In this document: positions 10,088 to 21,174 of the stretch, in pieces | Layout: each line of letters begins with the position of its first letter | Position numbering within the stretch: the stretch's first letter is position 1 | Assembly: GCA_016178305.1 (NCBI GenBank) | Contig: JACOTM010000007.1 | Location: 34,273 to 98,272, forward strand | DNA: 64,000 nt | Direction: 5' to 3' | Origin: Flavobacteriia bacterium | GTDB taxonomy: Bacteria > Bacteroidota > Bacteroidia > Flavobacteriales_D > Crocinitomicaceae | The notes under the pieces: generated by a model | The model's input: only the letters and a program-made list of their open reading frames with translations | Told to the model about the DNA's origin: nothing | The model's database searches: none | Program-made: the position numbers and the translations under genes

Positions 10088-10849
10088 TTACATTAACATT
10101 CCACCACAAACATTAATTGTTTGCCCTGTAATATAAGCCGACATATCTGACGCTAAAAACACCGTTAAATCGGCAACATCTTTTGGTGAGCCTCCTCTTT
10201 TCAAAGGAATTGAATTTCTCCATTCTTCGACAACCTTTTGATCTAAAGCTCCAGTCATTTCTGTTTCAATAAATCCTGGTGCTATCGCATTGCAACGAAT
10301 ATTTCTTGATCCCAATTCTTGAGCTACTGACTTTGTAAATCCAATTAACCCTGCTTTTGATGCTGCATAATTCGATTGACCTGCATTTCCACTAACACCA
10401 ACAACTGAAGACATATTGATAATAGATCCTTTTCGTGCTTTTAACATTGGACGTTGTACTGCTTTCGTTAAATTAAAAGCTGATTTTAAATTCGTATTAA
10501 TAACTTCATCCCATTGTTCTTCTGTCATTCTCATCAACAAGGTATCTCTAGTAATCCCAGCATTATTCACCAAAACATCTATCGTACCAAAAGCTTCAAC
10601 AACATCATCAACCAATTTTTGAGCCTCATCAAATTTACCTGCATCTGATTTAAATCCTCTAGCCATACCTCCATTAACAGAGAGCTCAGTTTCTAAAGCT
10701 CTTGCTTTTTCTTCTGATGATAAATAGGTAAACGCAACTTTTGCTCCTTGTTTTGCACATTCTTCAGCAATCGCTTTACCAATCCCTCTTGAAGCTCCAG
10801 TGATTAAAACCACTTTATCTTGTAATAAACCCATAATTATATTTTTCAA
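10088..10849 (-). CDS. fabG: 3-oxoacyl-[ACP] reductase; likely start at internal Met (about 10834)
   Basis: SDR fold: VVLITGASRGIGKAIA, NNAGITRDTLLMRM, YAASKAG. Confidence 0.92.
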   Translation of the reverse strand: MKNIIMGLLQDKVVLITGASRGIGKAIAEECAKQGAKVAFTYLSSEEKARALETELSVNGGMARGFKSDAGKFDEAQKLVDDVVEAFGTIDVLVNNAGITRDTLLMRMTEEQWDEVINTNLKSAFNLTKAVQRPMLKARKGSIINMSSVVGVSGNAGQSNYAASKAGLIGFTKSVAQELGSRNIRCNAIAPGFIETEMTGALDQKVVEEWRNSIPLKRGGSPKDVADLTVFLASDMSAYITGQTINVCGGMLM

Positions 10850-10937
10850 TTTAATAAAAGCTTTTATTCACTTTTCACGATTTCAAAGATAGTAAAATTA
10901 TTAATTTTCAACTTTAAGAAGTCTTTTAAATCAATCA

Positions 10938-12692
10938 TCAATTAAAGAAATCCCATGTAATCCCTAATTGAATCAAGTTTTTTTGAATAGGATACCCAAT
11001 CATTTGCTGATTTAATCGATCATTCCAAAAATATCCTATGTTACTCATTTTGGCATACATTCTAAATTCTCGAATTCCAATTCCTAGAAACGCATTTACG
11101 TTTAGCATTGAATGAAAAGCAGCTGTTGACTGATTCAAAAGCATTACTTCCATTGGTCGGTTGTAATTCAATAAGTGATAATCTGAAATATAAGAAACAT
11201 CAGATCCTATAATAAAATCTAATTTTTTTGTTTTCGTAGCTTTTGTTTTAAAGAAAATTCTTAATCCTAAATTATATTTTGGAACATAATTAAAATTTAA
11301 TGTCGAACTGGAAAGTACACATCTTGGCTGGAAAGTAATTTTAAAAATCGTATAACTCAAATATAAACTTGCATTCGATAAAGAAATATTCGTTAACGTA
11401 TCATTACGCCAAACAGAGTCTATAAAAAAATAATTCTTATTCAAAACCGTTGAAGAAGCTTCTGTGCCAATATAAAATTTTGAATTAAACGTATATTTAA
11501 TTTTTATAGCTGAAAAAATTTTATTTTGCAATTGTAACCCTGGTAAAGCAGTATTGTAATTATTTGAAAAATAATTTCTCTGATATGGAATTGGTAATTT
11601 TTGTTCCATTGATAAATTCGCAAAGACATTTAAATTTCTACGTTTAAATTCAATTTGAGCATGATTAGAACGTTCGTTTTTCGCTCCTATTAAATTAAAA
11701 TAAAATACATTTTTAAACTTTATTTGCTTGAAATTAATATTTAGATTAGAAGAGATACTAATTTCAGTCGTATCATGATGTCTCGCCAAATTTTGAGCAT
11801 CCCAATACTTCTGTATAAGTAATCCATTTAAATAAATCTTCTTTGTTTTAGTAAAAACTCCGAATCCATTTGAAATACAAGCTAATCGAAATTGATCTTT
11901 TGACTTCAAGGAATCATAATTATAGCTTGAATAGTTTGTTAAATCCGTAAATACTTCCCGATAAATTTGACTTGAAATTTGATAATTATGGCTTGAAATA
12001 AATCCTAATGCTTTCGATGAATCTTTCAATAAATCAAAATGGTTTTCCCACTGAACAATTCCTCTATTCAAATTCCGATAACAAGAATCTGAAAATGAAT
12101 TATACACATTTGCATATTCTAATCCTTGATACAAAATAGTTGAATCATTATAGACCCCACCGCTTAATTTGGTGTTTTTATTTTCAAGAAGCATTTCAAT
12201 TTTAGTTGTATAAAAAATAGTGTTTCTTCGATAACTTACTTGTAACAGTTTCTTCGAAAAATTATTATTTTTTAATACTCCTTGTGTGCTATTTTGCTGA
12301 ATAATGATATTCAATAATGATTTACTAGAAATTGCATGCTCATAATCTACGTTTAATACTTGAGTACCTTTTGAACCAAAAGCATAATTAAATCCCAAAT
12401 GTGGCAAAGCTGTAAACTTCAAATCTTTAAATTGAGGTTCGGAATTAATTAACTGTAACGTATTATTATGAAACAATAATTCGGGATTAAGTAATGAATT
12501 TAGACCAAAACCTCCTCCGGGAATATTAGTAAATAACTTCGTCGTTTTTACATCTAAAGAATCCAATTCACCTCCTGAAAGATAACCATATTTTAAAGAA
12601 TCCGATTCTTCATAAATAGTCACTAATTGACTTTTCAAAGAAAAGCACCAAATTAATGAAAGAAAAAGAAACGTAAACTTCATGATGTTCAA
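10938..12692 (-). CDS. putative porin / outer-membrane beta-barrel protein
   Basis: Signal peptide, alternating aromatic/hydrophobic strands throughout, terminal aromatic residue (TWDFFN). Confidence 0.6.
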   Translation of the reverse strand: MNIMKFTFLFLSLIWCFSLKSQLVTIYEESDSLKYGYLSGGELDSLDVKTTKLFTNIPGGGFGLNSLLNPELLFHNNTLQLINSEPQFKDLKFTALPHLGFNYAFGSKGTQVLNVDYEHAISSKSLLNIIIQQNSTQGVLKNNNFSKKLLQVSYRRNTIFYTTKIEMLLENKNTKLSGGVYNDSTILYQGLEYANVYNSFSDSCYRNLNRGIVQWENHFDLLKDSSKALGFISSHNYQISSQIYREVFTDLTNYSSYNYDSLKSKDQFRLACISNGFGVFTKTKKIYLNGLLIQKYWDAQNLARHHDTTEISISSNLNINFKQIKFKNVFYFNLIGAKNERSNHAQIEFKRRNLNVFANLSMEQKLPIPYQRNYFSNNYNTALPGLQLQNKIFSAIKIKYTFNSKFYIGTEASSTVLNKNYFFIDSVWRNDTLTNISLSNASLYLSYTIFKITFQPRCVLSSSTLNFNYVPKYNLGLRIFFKTKATKTKKLDFIIGSDVSYISDYHLLNYNRPMEVMLLNQSTAAFHSMLNVNAFLGIGIREFRMYAKMSNIGYFWNDRLNQQMIGYPIQKNLIQLGITWDFFN

Positions 12693-12714
12693 ACGAAAGT
12701 TAAAGATATAAAAA

Positions 12715-12732
12715 AAGGGGCAAATGCCCCTT
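12715..12732 (-). terminator. intrinsic terminator of rpsT
   Basis: AAGGGGC aaat GCCCCTT hairpin followed by a T tract on the minus strand. Confidence 0.75.
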
Positions 12733-12754
12733 CAATATTTCAAAAAATCAACAA

Positions 12755-13003
12755 TTACTTTTTGTTTACAAAAACTTGTAATCCTGATTTTAAATTTGCA
12801 GCTTTATTAGCATGAATAACTTTAACTTTCGCTAATTTATCAATCATTGCTATTACACTTGGTAACAATGTCACAGCTTCATCTTTTCCAGCAGCACGCA
12901 ATTTACGTACAGCATTACGAGTTGTTTTGTGAACGTATTTGTTACGTAGTCTTTTAGACTCGTTTGATCTAATTCTTTTTTGTGCAGATTTATGATTTGC
13001 CAT
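12755..13003 (-). CDS. rpsT: 30S ribosomal protein S20
   Basis: [35 protein letters not shown]... typical bS20. Confidence 0.96.
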   Translation of the reverse strand: MANHKSAQKRIRSNESKRLRNKYVHKTTRNAVRKLRAAGKDEAVTLLPSVIAMIDKLAKVKVIHANKAANLKSGLQVFVNKK

Positions 13004-13040
13004 TTTTTTCTTTATTATTATTTACAGAACTTAATCTTTG

Positions 13041-13112
13041 TAGCCCATAGGAGAATCGAACTCCTGTTTCCAGGATGAAAACCTGATGTCCTAACCACTA
13101 GACGAATGGGCC
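13041..13112 (-). tRNA. tRNA-Glu (anticodon TTC)
   Basis: Minus strand GGCCCATTCGTCTAGTGGTTAGGACATCAGGTTTTCATCCTGGAAACAGGAGTTCGATTCTCCTATGGGCTA folds as a cloverleaf; loop TTTTCAT gives anticodon TTC. Confidence 0.93.
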
Positions 13113-13155
13113 TTAATCCTTTTCCTAATATAAACCGTTGTCTATTTTCGGAGTG

Positions 13156-13187
13156 CAAATATAAGCACGTTTTTCGTAAAACTCCAA
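13156..13187 (-). promoter_or_regulatory. Bacteroidetes-type promoter for tRNA-Glu/rpsT
   Basis: Minus strand TTTGgagttttacgaaaaacgtgctTATATTTG matches TTG-N(~20)-TAnnTTTG. Confidence 0.55.
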
Positions 13188-13336
13188 ATAAAAATGTATT
13201 TTTTTTATCTTTTTTTGAAAATATTTTAATTTAAAACTAAAAATCAACATTTTACAGCATATTTATTACTGTTTTTCATTCTAAAATCAAAAGGAAGAAT
13301 ACTCGTATCGATATCTAACACTCTTCTGTTTATTTT

Positions 13337-14815
13337 CTAATATGCTTTCGCTAACACAACCCTCTTTAAAGATGGTTTTCCTGTCACCATACACACACCT
13401 ATTTCTTCTGGTGCGTCTAAAGGAATACAACGAATCGTTGCTTGCGTTTCATTTTTTATTAATTCTTCTGTTTCGGCGGTTCCATCCCAATGTACTAAAA
13501 AGAATCCTCCTTCAGCTTTAATTTTTGTTTTGAAATCTTCGTAAGTATCCACTTTTTGAATATTTTCTTCTCTAAACTTCAAAGATCTTTCGTAAAGATT
13601 TGTTTGAATTTCAAGAAGTAAATTTTGAATATAAATCTCTAAGCCTTCAAAGTCAATTACTGATTTTTCTTTCGTATCTCTTCTTGCGATTTCTATCTTT
13701 CCATTTTCTAAATCCCGTGGCCCCATCGCTAATCGAACTGGAACGCCTTTCGTTTCATATTCAGCAAATTTCCATCCGGGACGTTTGTTTACATCGTCAT
13801 CATATTTGAAAGAAATTCCTAATTGACTCAATTTAGTTTTTAATTCAGTTGCTTTTTCTGAAATGCGCACCAAATCTTCATCTGTTTTATGAATTGGCAC
13901 CATAACAACCTGAATAGGTGCTAATGCTGGAGGCAAAACCAATCCTTCATCATCTGAATGTGTCATAATAAGTGCTCCCATCAAACGTGTAGATACTCCC
14001 CAAGAAGTTGCCCAAACATGCTCTAACTTTCCTTCTTTGTCTGCAAATTTCACATCAAAAGCCTTCGCGAAATTTTGACCTAAGAAATGAGAAGTTCCTG
14101 CCTGTAAAGCTTTTCCATCTTGCATCATTGCCTCGATACAATAAGTATCATCTGCCCCTGCAAAACGTTCGCTTTCTGTCTTACGTCCTCGAATAACAGG
14201 CATTGCCATAAATTTTTCAGCAAATTCTGTATAAACATCCAACATCTGCTCAGCCTCTGCAACCGCTTCATTTTTAGTCGCATGAGCTGTATGACCTTCT
14301 TGCCATAAAAATTCTGCTGTTCTTAAAAATAAACGAGTTCTCATTTCCCAACGAACAACATTAGCCCATTGATTGATTAATATTGGTAAATCTCTATAAG
14401 ACTGAATCCATCCTTTATATGTATTCCAAATTATTGCTTCACTTGTTGGGCGAACAATTAATTCTTCTTCTAATTTTGCTTCAGGATCTACGATTAATTT
14501 AGACGGATTATTTGGATCTGTTTTTAATCTATAATGAGTTACAACTGCACATTCTTTAGCAAATCCTTCTGCATTTTTTTCTTCTGCTTCGAATAAACTT
14601 TTGGGAACAAACAAAGGAAAATAAGCATTTTGATGACCTGTTTCTTTGAACATTTTATCCAATTGAGCTTGAATTTTTTCCCAGATTGCATAACCGTAAG
14701 GCTTAATTACCATACAACCTCTTACTCCTGAATTTTCTGCCAAATCAGCTCTTGTTACTAACTCATTGTACCATTTTGAATAATCTTCCTCCCTTGTGCA
14801 ATTTTTTTGTGCCAT
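13337..14815 (-). CDS. proS: proline--tRNA ligase (start revised from 14881 to the [19 protein letters not shown] Met)
   Basis: Class II Pro[38 protein letters not shown]. The first 22 aa of the supplied ORF look like untranslated leader. Confidence 0.93.
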   Translation of the reverse strand: MAQKNCTREEDYSKWYNELVTRADLAENSGVRGCMVIKPYGYAIWEKIQAQLDKMFKETGHQNAYFPLFVPKSLFEAEEKNAEGFAKECAVVTHYRLKTDPNNPSKLIVDPEAKLEEELIVRPTSEAIIWNTYKGWIQSYRDLPILINQWANVVRWEMRTRLFLRTAEFLWQEGHTAHATKNEAVAEAEQMLDVYTEFAEKFMAMPVIRGRKTESERFAGADDTYCIEAMMQDGKALQAGTSHFLGQNFAKAFDVKFADKEGKLEHVWATSWGVSTRLMGALIMTHSDDEGLVLPPALAPIQVVMVPIHKTDEDLVRISEKATELKTKLSQLGISFKYDDDVNKRPGWKFAEYETKGVPVRLAMGPRDLENGKIEIARRDTKEKSVIDFEGLEIYIQNLLLEIQTNLYERSLKFREENIQKVDTYEDFKTKIKAEGGFFLVHWDGTAETEELIKNETQATIRCIPLDAPEEIGVCMVTGKPSLKRVVLAKAY

Positions 14816-14981
14816 TGTAATTTGAAAATATTTAGATTGCGAAGTTAATAAAATTAACCCTACTAAAATTTGAAAAAGCAATATTATTCAAATAACAAAG
14901 TGAGTTTGTAAATGCGTTTAGAATAACCTTGTTTTCCATTGACCCACTTACAAACTCACTCTTTCTTTAGGTGATTACGTT

Positions 14982-17786
14982 TTATTTCTTAACGATTTTT
15001 TTGACAATAGATTGTCCGCTGTTTGTTATTTTCATTAAATAAATTCCATCAATTACCCCTTCTAATTGAACCGTTTCTTTAGATTCAATAATATCTTTTG
15101 AATACAAATTTTTACCTTCTAAATTATAAACTACAATTGAACCAGCACCCGCTTTTAATCCTTCTACATTTAATAATGTCGAAAATGGATTTGGATATAC
15201 ATTGAAATCGATTAATTTCTTTTCGACTACACTCAAGTCTGTCTCTATTGTGCCAAAATTATTTCCACAAGCTGTAGAATCTTGGGCATACTCATTTCGA
15301 AGAATTGCTGCATATTCAAATAATTTTTGAGAACTTGAATCTGGTGTTAAATTCACGGTATCAAACGCTATCGTAAAAGCTTGAAGAAAGGAAACATTTG
15401 TTCCATTTGCCATACTAAATTTACCAGTACTCCCCATTACCCTTCTATCCCCTGGACTATTTTGACTGGAACCTTCACTCCATTCACTATTGACAACTTG
15501 ACCATAAGTCCCATATCCTAAACTATCAGAAGTTCCCGGATAAGCATATCTTGTATTTACATTTACAGCATTTGGTCCTTGTCCTCCATAAGTTTGAGTC
15601 TGTCCATTTTGATACAGTCCTTGAGAACAATTGTAAATACCAACAGCAGAATTTGGATCATTATAAGGAAATACATTTGAACCACCTACCACTAAACTTG
15701 ACTCTAAAGTACCAAATTCATTGTCTATAATTCCATCACCAAATCCAAATCCATTGATAGATTGAGCCGAATCTACTCCAAAAGCATTATCTATTCCATC
15801 ATTTTCAAGCTTAGCACCTTTTAAAAATTGCATTCCCATTGATGGGATATTTTCTCCAAATCCATTGACCCCACCTCCATCTTCATCAAAATTATCTCCA
15901 TTATATACATAAATTAAACCGTTTTGAACATTTGTTCCAGTATAATCATCACCATAATAGCCCAAATCAAAGTCACTAAAATTAGTTAAATAGGCATTAT
16001 AAACATCTCCGCCCCTATTCATATAAATTGATTTCACAAAAATTGTATTTTTTTCAGCATCATTGACATCACAATCAAACACATGAAAATAATTGTACCA
16101 TTCCATATTGTAACCAACTAAAGGATCAATAGCATGCTGAATTGTCAGAATGCATTTATCCCCATAAATAGCAGGATAATCTCCTAAATACGGCTCATAA
16201 ATTCCATTATTATTTCCATCGACAAAATTTGCTAAATTCACTGCTTGTCCTTGAGCAACATTTCCGTGAGCTGGCCATTCTCTAATCCCAAAAGGTGCCA
16301 CATAGTTCAAGGTTCCCCATTGCAAATTGTTTAGATGATCTACTATCATATCCTTCGTTACATAATAACCTCTATTGTATTTTGCTGTATATACATCAAA
16401 ATCGCCATAAGTATTTGAACTTGGTCCGACCATGTAATTTAAATCATTATAAATTCCATTTCCTTGCACTCCAACCACCTCATCATTATTGTTTAAACCT
16501 ACAAGATAATTTTCAGAAAAAAACATTGCTGAAGACAATGTATCATTGTTATTAATTTTAAATCCTGCTGTAGTATTATCTCCATAAAACAAGCCAAAAC
16601 CATTTCTCACATAAGCTTCTATATTATTATACATAAACTTTTGTGAAAATTCAATCACATTCAGATCTGAAAGTAAATCACTCGTTTTCATTAAAAATGA
16701 ACTTGTAAAATTCCCTAAACTTTGATTATTAGCATTTATAAGACCTCCTGTACTTATATTCATTGTTCCTGATATTAAAAATTCATTATTATCAACAAAC
16801 AATGAATTAATATAAAATCCTTTTGAATAGATTAAAGAATCTAATAATTGCATTTGAGAATCTAACTTTACAACAACTCCATTAGATTGAGAAGCACGAT
16901 AAATTAAATAAATTGAGGTTCCATTCGCGTATCCTTCAATACTTTTATAACTTCCTACTGCATCAATATAAGGAATAGATAAAAAATTTGTTTCTATTAA
17001 ATTTAAATTTTCATCAAATTTCAAATACTTATCCTTGTAAAAGAATAATAAAGTATTACCTTGTGACAACAACTCAATATTAAAATTTGTGGAAACACCT
17101 GCAAATTGAACTGTTTGATAACTATTTACAGCTGTTCTTTTATAAACCTTTCCATTTGAAAATGCTGTAAATTCTTTTCCATTTACGACAATTTGCTCCA
17201 CAACTTTATTACCACCTAAATAACTAGTAGTCACAACATTGGATACATCAACAACCTCCGTAGAAAAATTATTCAGATTCATTGAAGGTGAGGATAAGCG
17301 AATTAGACCTTGCGTTGAAGAAACAACATACGTTACAATTTCCCCGTTTATTTCTAACGATTTCAAATAACCATTATTAAGTAAATCTGAAAACAAATAA
17401 CTATCTGTTACCACTCCATTTAAAATGTTGTAAAATGAAATTTTTGAATTATTTCCAATTTTATTTAATACGCCTAAGGTAAATGAACCGTCCGAATTTT
17501 TAATCACACCTGTAACCTTTGGCCTAGCGTCAATAATATTTGAATTTAGAATTACTTTTGTCACTGACAACAAATCTCCTAAATCATTAACATATCCAAT
17601 TTTTAAATCAATATCATTATTCAATGTATCTTCATAAACATGAAATAGTAAATTGTTCGCCCCGTCTTTCAACGCAAAAGTTTCTTCAAAACTTTGTGTT
17701 TGATCAGTATTAAAAAATGTTCTAGAAAATTGTGCGATGGATAAAGAAGAACAAAGTAAAGTCGCTGTTAATAATTTAATTTTCAT
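14982..17786 (-). CDS. large secreted protein with T9SS type A C-terminal sorting domain
   Basis: Signal peptide; C-terminus FNVYPNPFSTLLNVEGL...GIYLMKITNSGQSIVKKIVKK is a type A sorting domain. Confidence 0.88.
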   Translation of the reverse strand: MKIKLLTATLLCSSLSIAQFSRTFFNTDQTQSFEETFALKDGANNLLFHVYEDTLNNDIDLKIGYVNDLGDLLSVTKVILNSNIIDARPKVTGVIKNSDGSFTLGVLNKIGNNSKISFYNILNGVVTDSYLFSDLLNNGYLKSLEINGEIVTYVVSSTQGLIRLSSPSMNLNNFSTEVVDVSNVVTTSYLGGNKVVEQIVVNGKEFTAFSNGKVYKRTAVNSYQTVQFAGVSTNFNIELLSQGNTLLFFYKDKYLKFDENLNLIETNFLSIPYIDAVGSYKSIEGYANGTSIYLIYRASQSNGVVVKLDSQMQLLDSLIYSKGFYINSLFVDNNEFLISGTMNISTGGLINANNQSLGNFTSSFLMKTSDLLSDLNVIEFSQKFMYNNIEAYVRNGFGLFYGDNTTAGFKINNNDTLSSAMFFSENYLVGLNNNDEVVGVQGNGIYNDLNYMVGPSSNTYGDFDVYTAKYNRGYYVTKDMIVDHLNNLQWGTLNYVAPFGIREWPAHGNVAQGQAVNLANFVDGNNNGIYEPYLGDYPAIYGDKCILTIQHAIDPLVGYNMEWYNYFHVFDCDVNDAEKNTIFVKSIYMNRGGDVYNAYLTNFSDFDLGYYGDDYTGTNVQNGLIYVYNGDNFDEDGGGVNGFGENIPSMGMQFLKGAKLENDGIDNAFGVDSAQSINGFGFGDGIIDNEFGTLESSLVVGGSNVFPYNDPNSAVGIYNCSQGLYQNGQTQTYGGQGPNAVNVNTRYAYPGTSDSLGYGTYGQVVNSEWSEGSSQNSPGDRRVMGSTGKFSMANGTNVSFLQAFTIAFDTVNLTPDSSSQKLFEYAAILRNEYAQDSTACGNNFGTIETDLSVVEKKLIDFNVYPNPFSTLLNVEGLKAGAGSIVVYNLEGKNLYSKDIIESKETVQLEGVIDGIYLMKITNSGQSIVKKIVKK

Positions 17787-18164
17787 AATTTGGGATATTT
17801 AGAATTATACCTCAAATTTAAAACAGAAATGAAAATATAATTATTTATTAAAACTAAATTTATTTCTTTTTATACAAGTCTAAAAACAGAGCCGTCAGCA
17901 TTAAATAATTTGCTTTATTATGTTCAATTATAAAATTGATATTTTTCAAACATAGGAGTTCGATTAAAATTTCACACTCAGATTTTATTTCAATTTGAAA
18001 GAAAAATGTTTAGCACGATAGTTTAAGCCCTTCGAAAGGAGCTAAATCAAGATAACATTACTACCCATTTGAATTTAATTGAAAAACTTTTTTGTATTTC
18101 ACCTAATAAAAAGCGATTTACTTATCAAAATGATTGAAATATTGTCATTATCAGCTAATTTCAA

Positions 18165-19700
18165 CTAACTTATTACCAACTCTTTTTTTACTGCTTCGGA
18201 ATAAGAAATTTTATTCAATTTACTTTCAATCCACGCGATGACATTAAAATATTCTAACAATGCTTGTTCATGGTGATTCTCTAAAACTTTACAAATATCT
18301 TTTTGCATTTGGTTCAATACCAATGTTTTTTCTGAATTTGTAACGGCTTTAGCTAATTTTCGAATATGTTTAATACAAACGGTTTCAGCTTCATAATCTC
18401 TTTCTTGTTTATTTAAATAACGATTTGTTGATTTAATAACATATTCCAAGAAATCGTAATTCTCTAATTCAAAGTGTAACACCAAATTGATTAAACGAGA
18501 GAAGCTATAAATATCCTGTCTTAAATTTTGTTCATTATCATTCAATACCAAATTAATATACGACAAAGCTTTCTTATACTCACCTATTCCAAAATAGCTA
18601 TAAGCCTTATTGTAAGTCAGTACAACTTCATATTCTTTATTAATTTTCTCTCCATAAAAAGTTTGCAATTCTTCAATTTTTGGAATTAAATCAACACTTT
18701 TTTGGAATTCCCCCATCGCATGCAATAACGTTAATTCTTGATTGTAAGAATTTGAAAATAAACGCACCAAAATATCTGTCGAATTGAATCCTTTAACCGT
18801 TTCCAAAGCACGCATATCTACAATCATTTTTTGCGCATTCTCAAAATCTTTACTATCGATATAACATCTTAGTAAATGTGACATTGTCATCACGTAACGT
18901 TGAGCAGAATCTATTTTAATATTCGGATTATGATCTAAAATTTCTCTTGTTTTGTTAAAAAATTGAAAGCTGTCAGCATAATTACGATTTGTTGCTGCAC
19001 ATAAACCTTTAATATAATAACACATAGAAGCTGCACGAGTCGATAATGCTGTATTCTTACCTTTAATTAAATGATAATCCGCAATTCCTTCTACAATAGC
19101 ATTTTCAGATTCAGTTCTTGAAAACCCACCACTTCTAAAAATCAAATTAATTTTTGAATAAATCACTTGGTATTCAGCTAAATTTCGAAGCTTTGCAATA
19201 ACCATTTCTTCTTCTTCAACCAATTGATCTAAATCTGTCGTAAACTCTCCTGCTTCGTATGCTTCTTCTAATAATTTTTTTTCCCATGATAATAATTCAT
19301 ACCAATAGTAAAATTTTTCGTGATCTTTTGCTATTTCTTTTGCCCTTGCAACAAACTTTTCACATTCTTTATACAAAGCTTTATTGTATAAAACTTCAAC
19401 ATTCTTTATTTCTTGCTTCAACAAGCTACTCACAGATTGTTCCGAGTAAAATGAGCGCAAACTTTTTAACACCAATTTATACAAGTGATTCTTTTCAGAA
19501 GGCAAATGCTTTATAAAAGTTTCTTTTGCGAAAGCCTTTTTTAAATCATCTTCATTATATACTACTTGCTTTTCAATATAATCAAAAATTTTCAAATAAT
19601 TTTTATCGCCAGATTGCAACGAAGAAGATAATTTAAAAAATCTTTTTTCAGATTTTGTTAGTGACTTGATAAGTTTAAAAAGTTCTGTAGAAGGCTTCAT
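18165..19700 (-). CDS. conserved Bacteroidetes helical-repeat (TPR-like) protein of unknown function
   Basis: Intact 511-aa ORF, all-helical, starts MKPSTELFKLIKSLTKSEKRFFKLSS. Confidence 0.6.
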   Translation of the reverse strand: MKPSTELFKLIKSLTKSEKRFFKLSSSLQSGDKNYLKIFDYIEKQVVYNEDDLKKAFAKETFIKHLPSEKNHLYKLVLKSLRSFYSEQSVSSLLKQEIKNVEVLYNKALYKECEKFVARAKEIAKDHEKFYYWYELLSWEKKLLEEAYEAGEFTTDLDQLVEEEEMVIAKLRNLAEYQVIYSKINLIFRSGGFSRTESENAIVEGIADYHLIKGKNTALSTRAASMCYYIKGLCAATNRNYADSFQFFNKTREILDHNPNIKIDSAQRYVMTMSHLLRCYIDSKDFENAQKMIVDMRALETVKGFNSTDILVRLFSNSYNQELTLLHAMGEFQKSVDLIPKIEELQTFYGEKINKEYEVVLTYNKAYSYFGIGEYKKALSYINLVLNDNEQNLRQDIYSFSRLINLVLHFELENYDFLEYVIKSTNRYLNKQERDYEAETVCIKHIRKLAKAVTNSEKTLVLNQMQKDICKVLENHHEQALLEYFNVIAWIESKLNKISYSEAVKKELVIS

Positions 19701-19887
19701 TTTTCACAACGTATTAGTTCCTATTGTTTCAAATGTACGGAAAAAAATATTCAAAAACCATTTTATTTCTAATTCAATTATTTAAACTGTATCATCTATT
19801 GATTAAACAGTTTAGCTCTAAAAAATACTTGAATTCCTATCGATTTTATAGATTTAATATTGTTGGATTCTTAACAACTAAAAAACG

Positions 19888-19922
19888 AAAAGCTCTCATA
19901 CCAAAATTGGCGAGAGCTTTTT
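19888..19922. terminator. stem-loop with T tract (possible terminator)
   Basis: AAAAGCTCTC ... GAGAGCTTTT inverted repeat, 10-bp arms. Confidence 0.5.
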
Positions 19923-19980
19923 CAAACAAACAACAAACAACAAACAAAACTCTATGAAGAGCTTTTTCTTTCAATAAAGA

Positions 19981-20901
19981 TTATCGTACTGTGATAATTT
20001 GACCTTTATTAATTTTTTGATCCGCATCTAAGGGACTATTTAATTTCATTAATGATTCTAATTTTATTGCTTCTTCTTGCGAAATTTGGCGTAACGTTGT
20101 TTCTTTATTCACAACATATTCATGGCTTTTTCCTTTTGAATGATGTCTTTTCGGTTGTAAATAAATAATATCTCCTTCAACCAATACATCTTTTTTAATT
20201 CCTAAATCATTGTATCGGTATAATTGCCACAACCCCATATCAAATTCTTTAGCTATTTTATAAAATGTATCTCCCTTCTTTGCAACTATATACTTGACTT
20301 TATTCGAATGTATCAAAGTAACATGTGTCATGCTTACAGTATTATTTTCAGCTAAAAGTTCTGGCACTTTTTCAGTAACAACTCCATTTAAAGCATCTAA
20401 TTGATACAATTTCAAATTTTCAATTATATCAACTAACATCTCTGGATATTTTGGATTGGTAGCATAACCAGCATCTTTCAATCCTTGAGCCCACGATTTG
20501 TAATCCGTAATTGACAGGTCAAATAATTTTGAATAACGCGTTTTAATAGTTAAAAACTTACTGTGATCTAAATAAGAATCTGCCGCAGTTGTGTAAACTC
20601 TGAAACATTCTCCTTTAGAATCATCATCCATATACATTTTTTCACCTGTCCAATCAGAACATTTAATTCCAAAATGATTATTCCCTTTCGTTGCTAAGTC
20701 TGAATTTCCACTTCCGCTTTCTAAAATTCCTTGAGCCATCGTAATGCTTGCTGGAATTTTGTAATCAATCATCTGTTGAACAGCAACTTTCTTCCATAAC
20801 TCAACATATTCCTCTTTCGAAATAAGCTTTCCTGCTATTCCAAAAAAAGGAAATACTGAACTTGTTATTACTAAAAAGAGAAATTTCTTCATAAAACTCA
20901 T
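19981..20901 (-). CDS. glucosaminidase domain protein with LysM repeat(s)
   Basis: IPASITMAQGILESGSGNSDLATKGNNHFGIKC glucosaminidase motif; YIVAKKGDTFYKIAKEFDM LysM. Confidence 0.88.
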   Translation of the reverse strand: MSFMKKFLFLVITSSVFPFFGIAGKLISKEEYVELWKKVAVQQMIDYKIPASITMAQGILESGSGNSDLATKGNNHFGIKCSDWTGEKMYMDDDSKGECFRVYTTAADSYLDHSKFLTIKTRYSKLFDLSITDYKSWAQGLKDAGYATNPKYPEMLVDIIENLKLYQLDALNGVVTEKVPELLAENNTVSMTHVTLIHSNKVKYIVAKKGDTFYKIAKEFDMGLWQLYRYNDLGIKKDVLVEGDIIYLQPKRHHSKGKSHEYVVNKETTLRQISQEEAIKLESLMKLNSPLDADQKINKGQIITVR

Positions 20902-21174
20902 TTTGCACTATTACGAAGGTTATCAACAATGGTTACATTTTTTGTTAATAACAATAAAAAAATGATTTTTATCAGACTTATTATACTTTAGAATACTTAA
21001 ATTCAACTTTAATTTTACACGAAAATTGAATTCAATTTAATTGATATGTTTTATTATTAGACAAAAAGTCATGTTCAACTAAAAAAAGCTGTCATTTTTT
21101 CAGTGAAATAAACTGATTTCTAATTTGGTTTATCATTTGACAAAAAATATATGTTCTAAAAAATTAAATAAATT

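Noticed and set aside
10853-10868. 16-bp palindrome AATAAAAGCTTTTATT upstream of fabG
   Set aside because: AT-rich palindrome in the 5' leader; plausible by chance in this composition and no supporting regulatory evidence.
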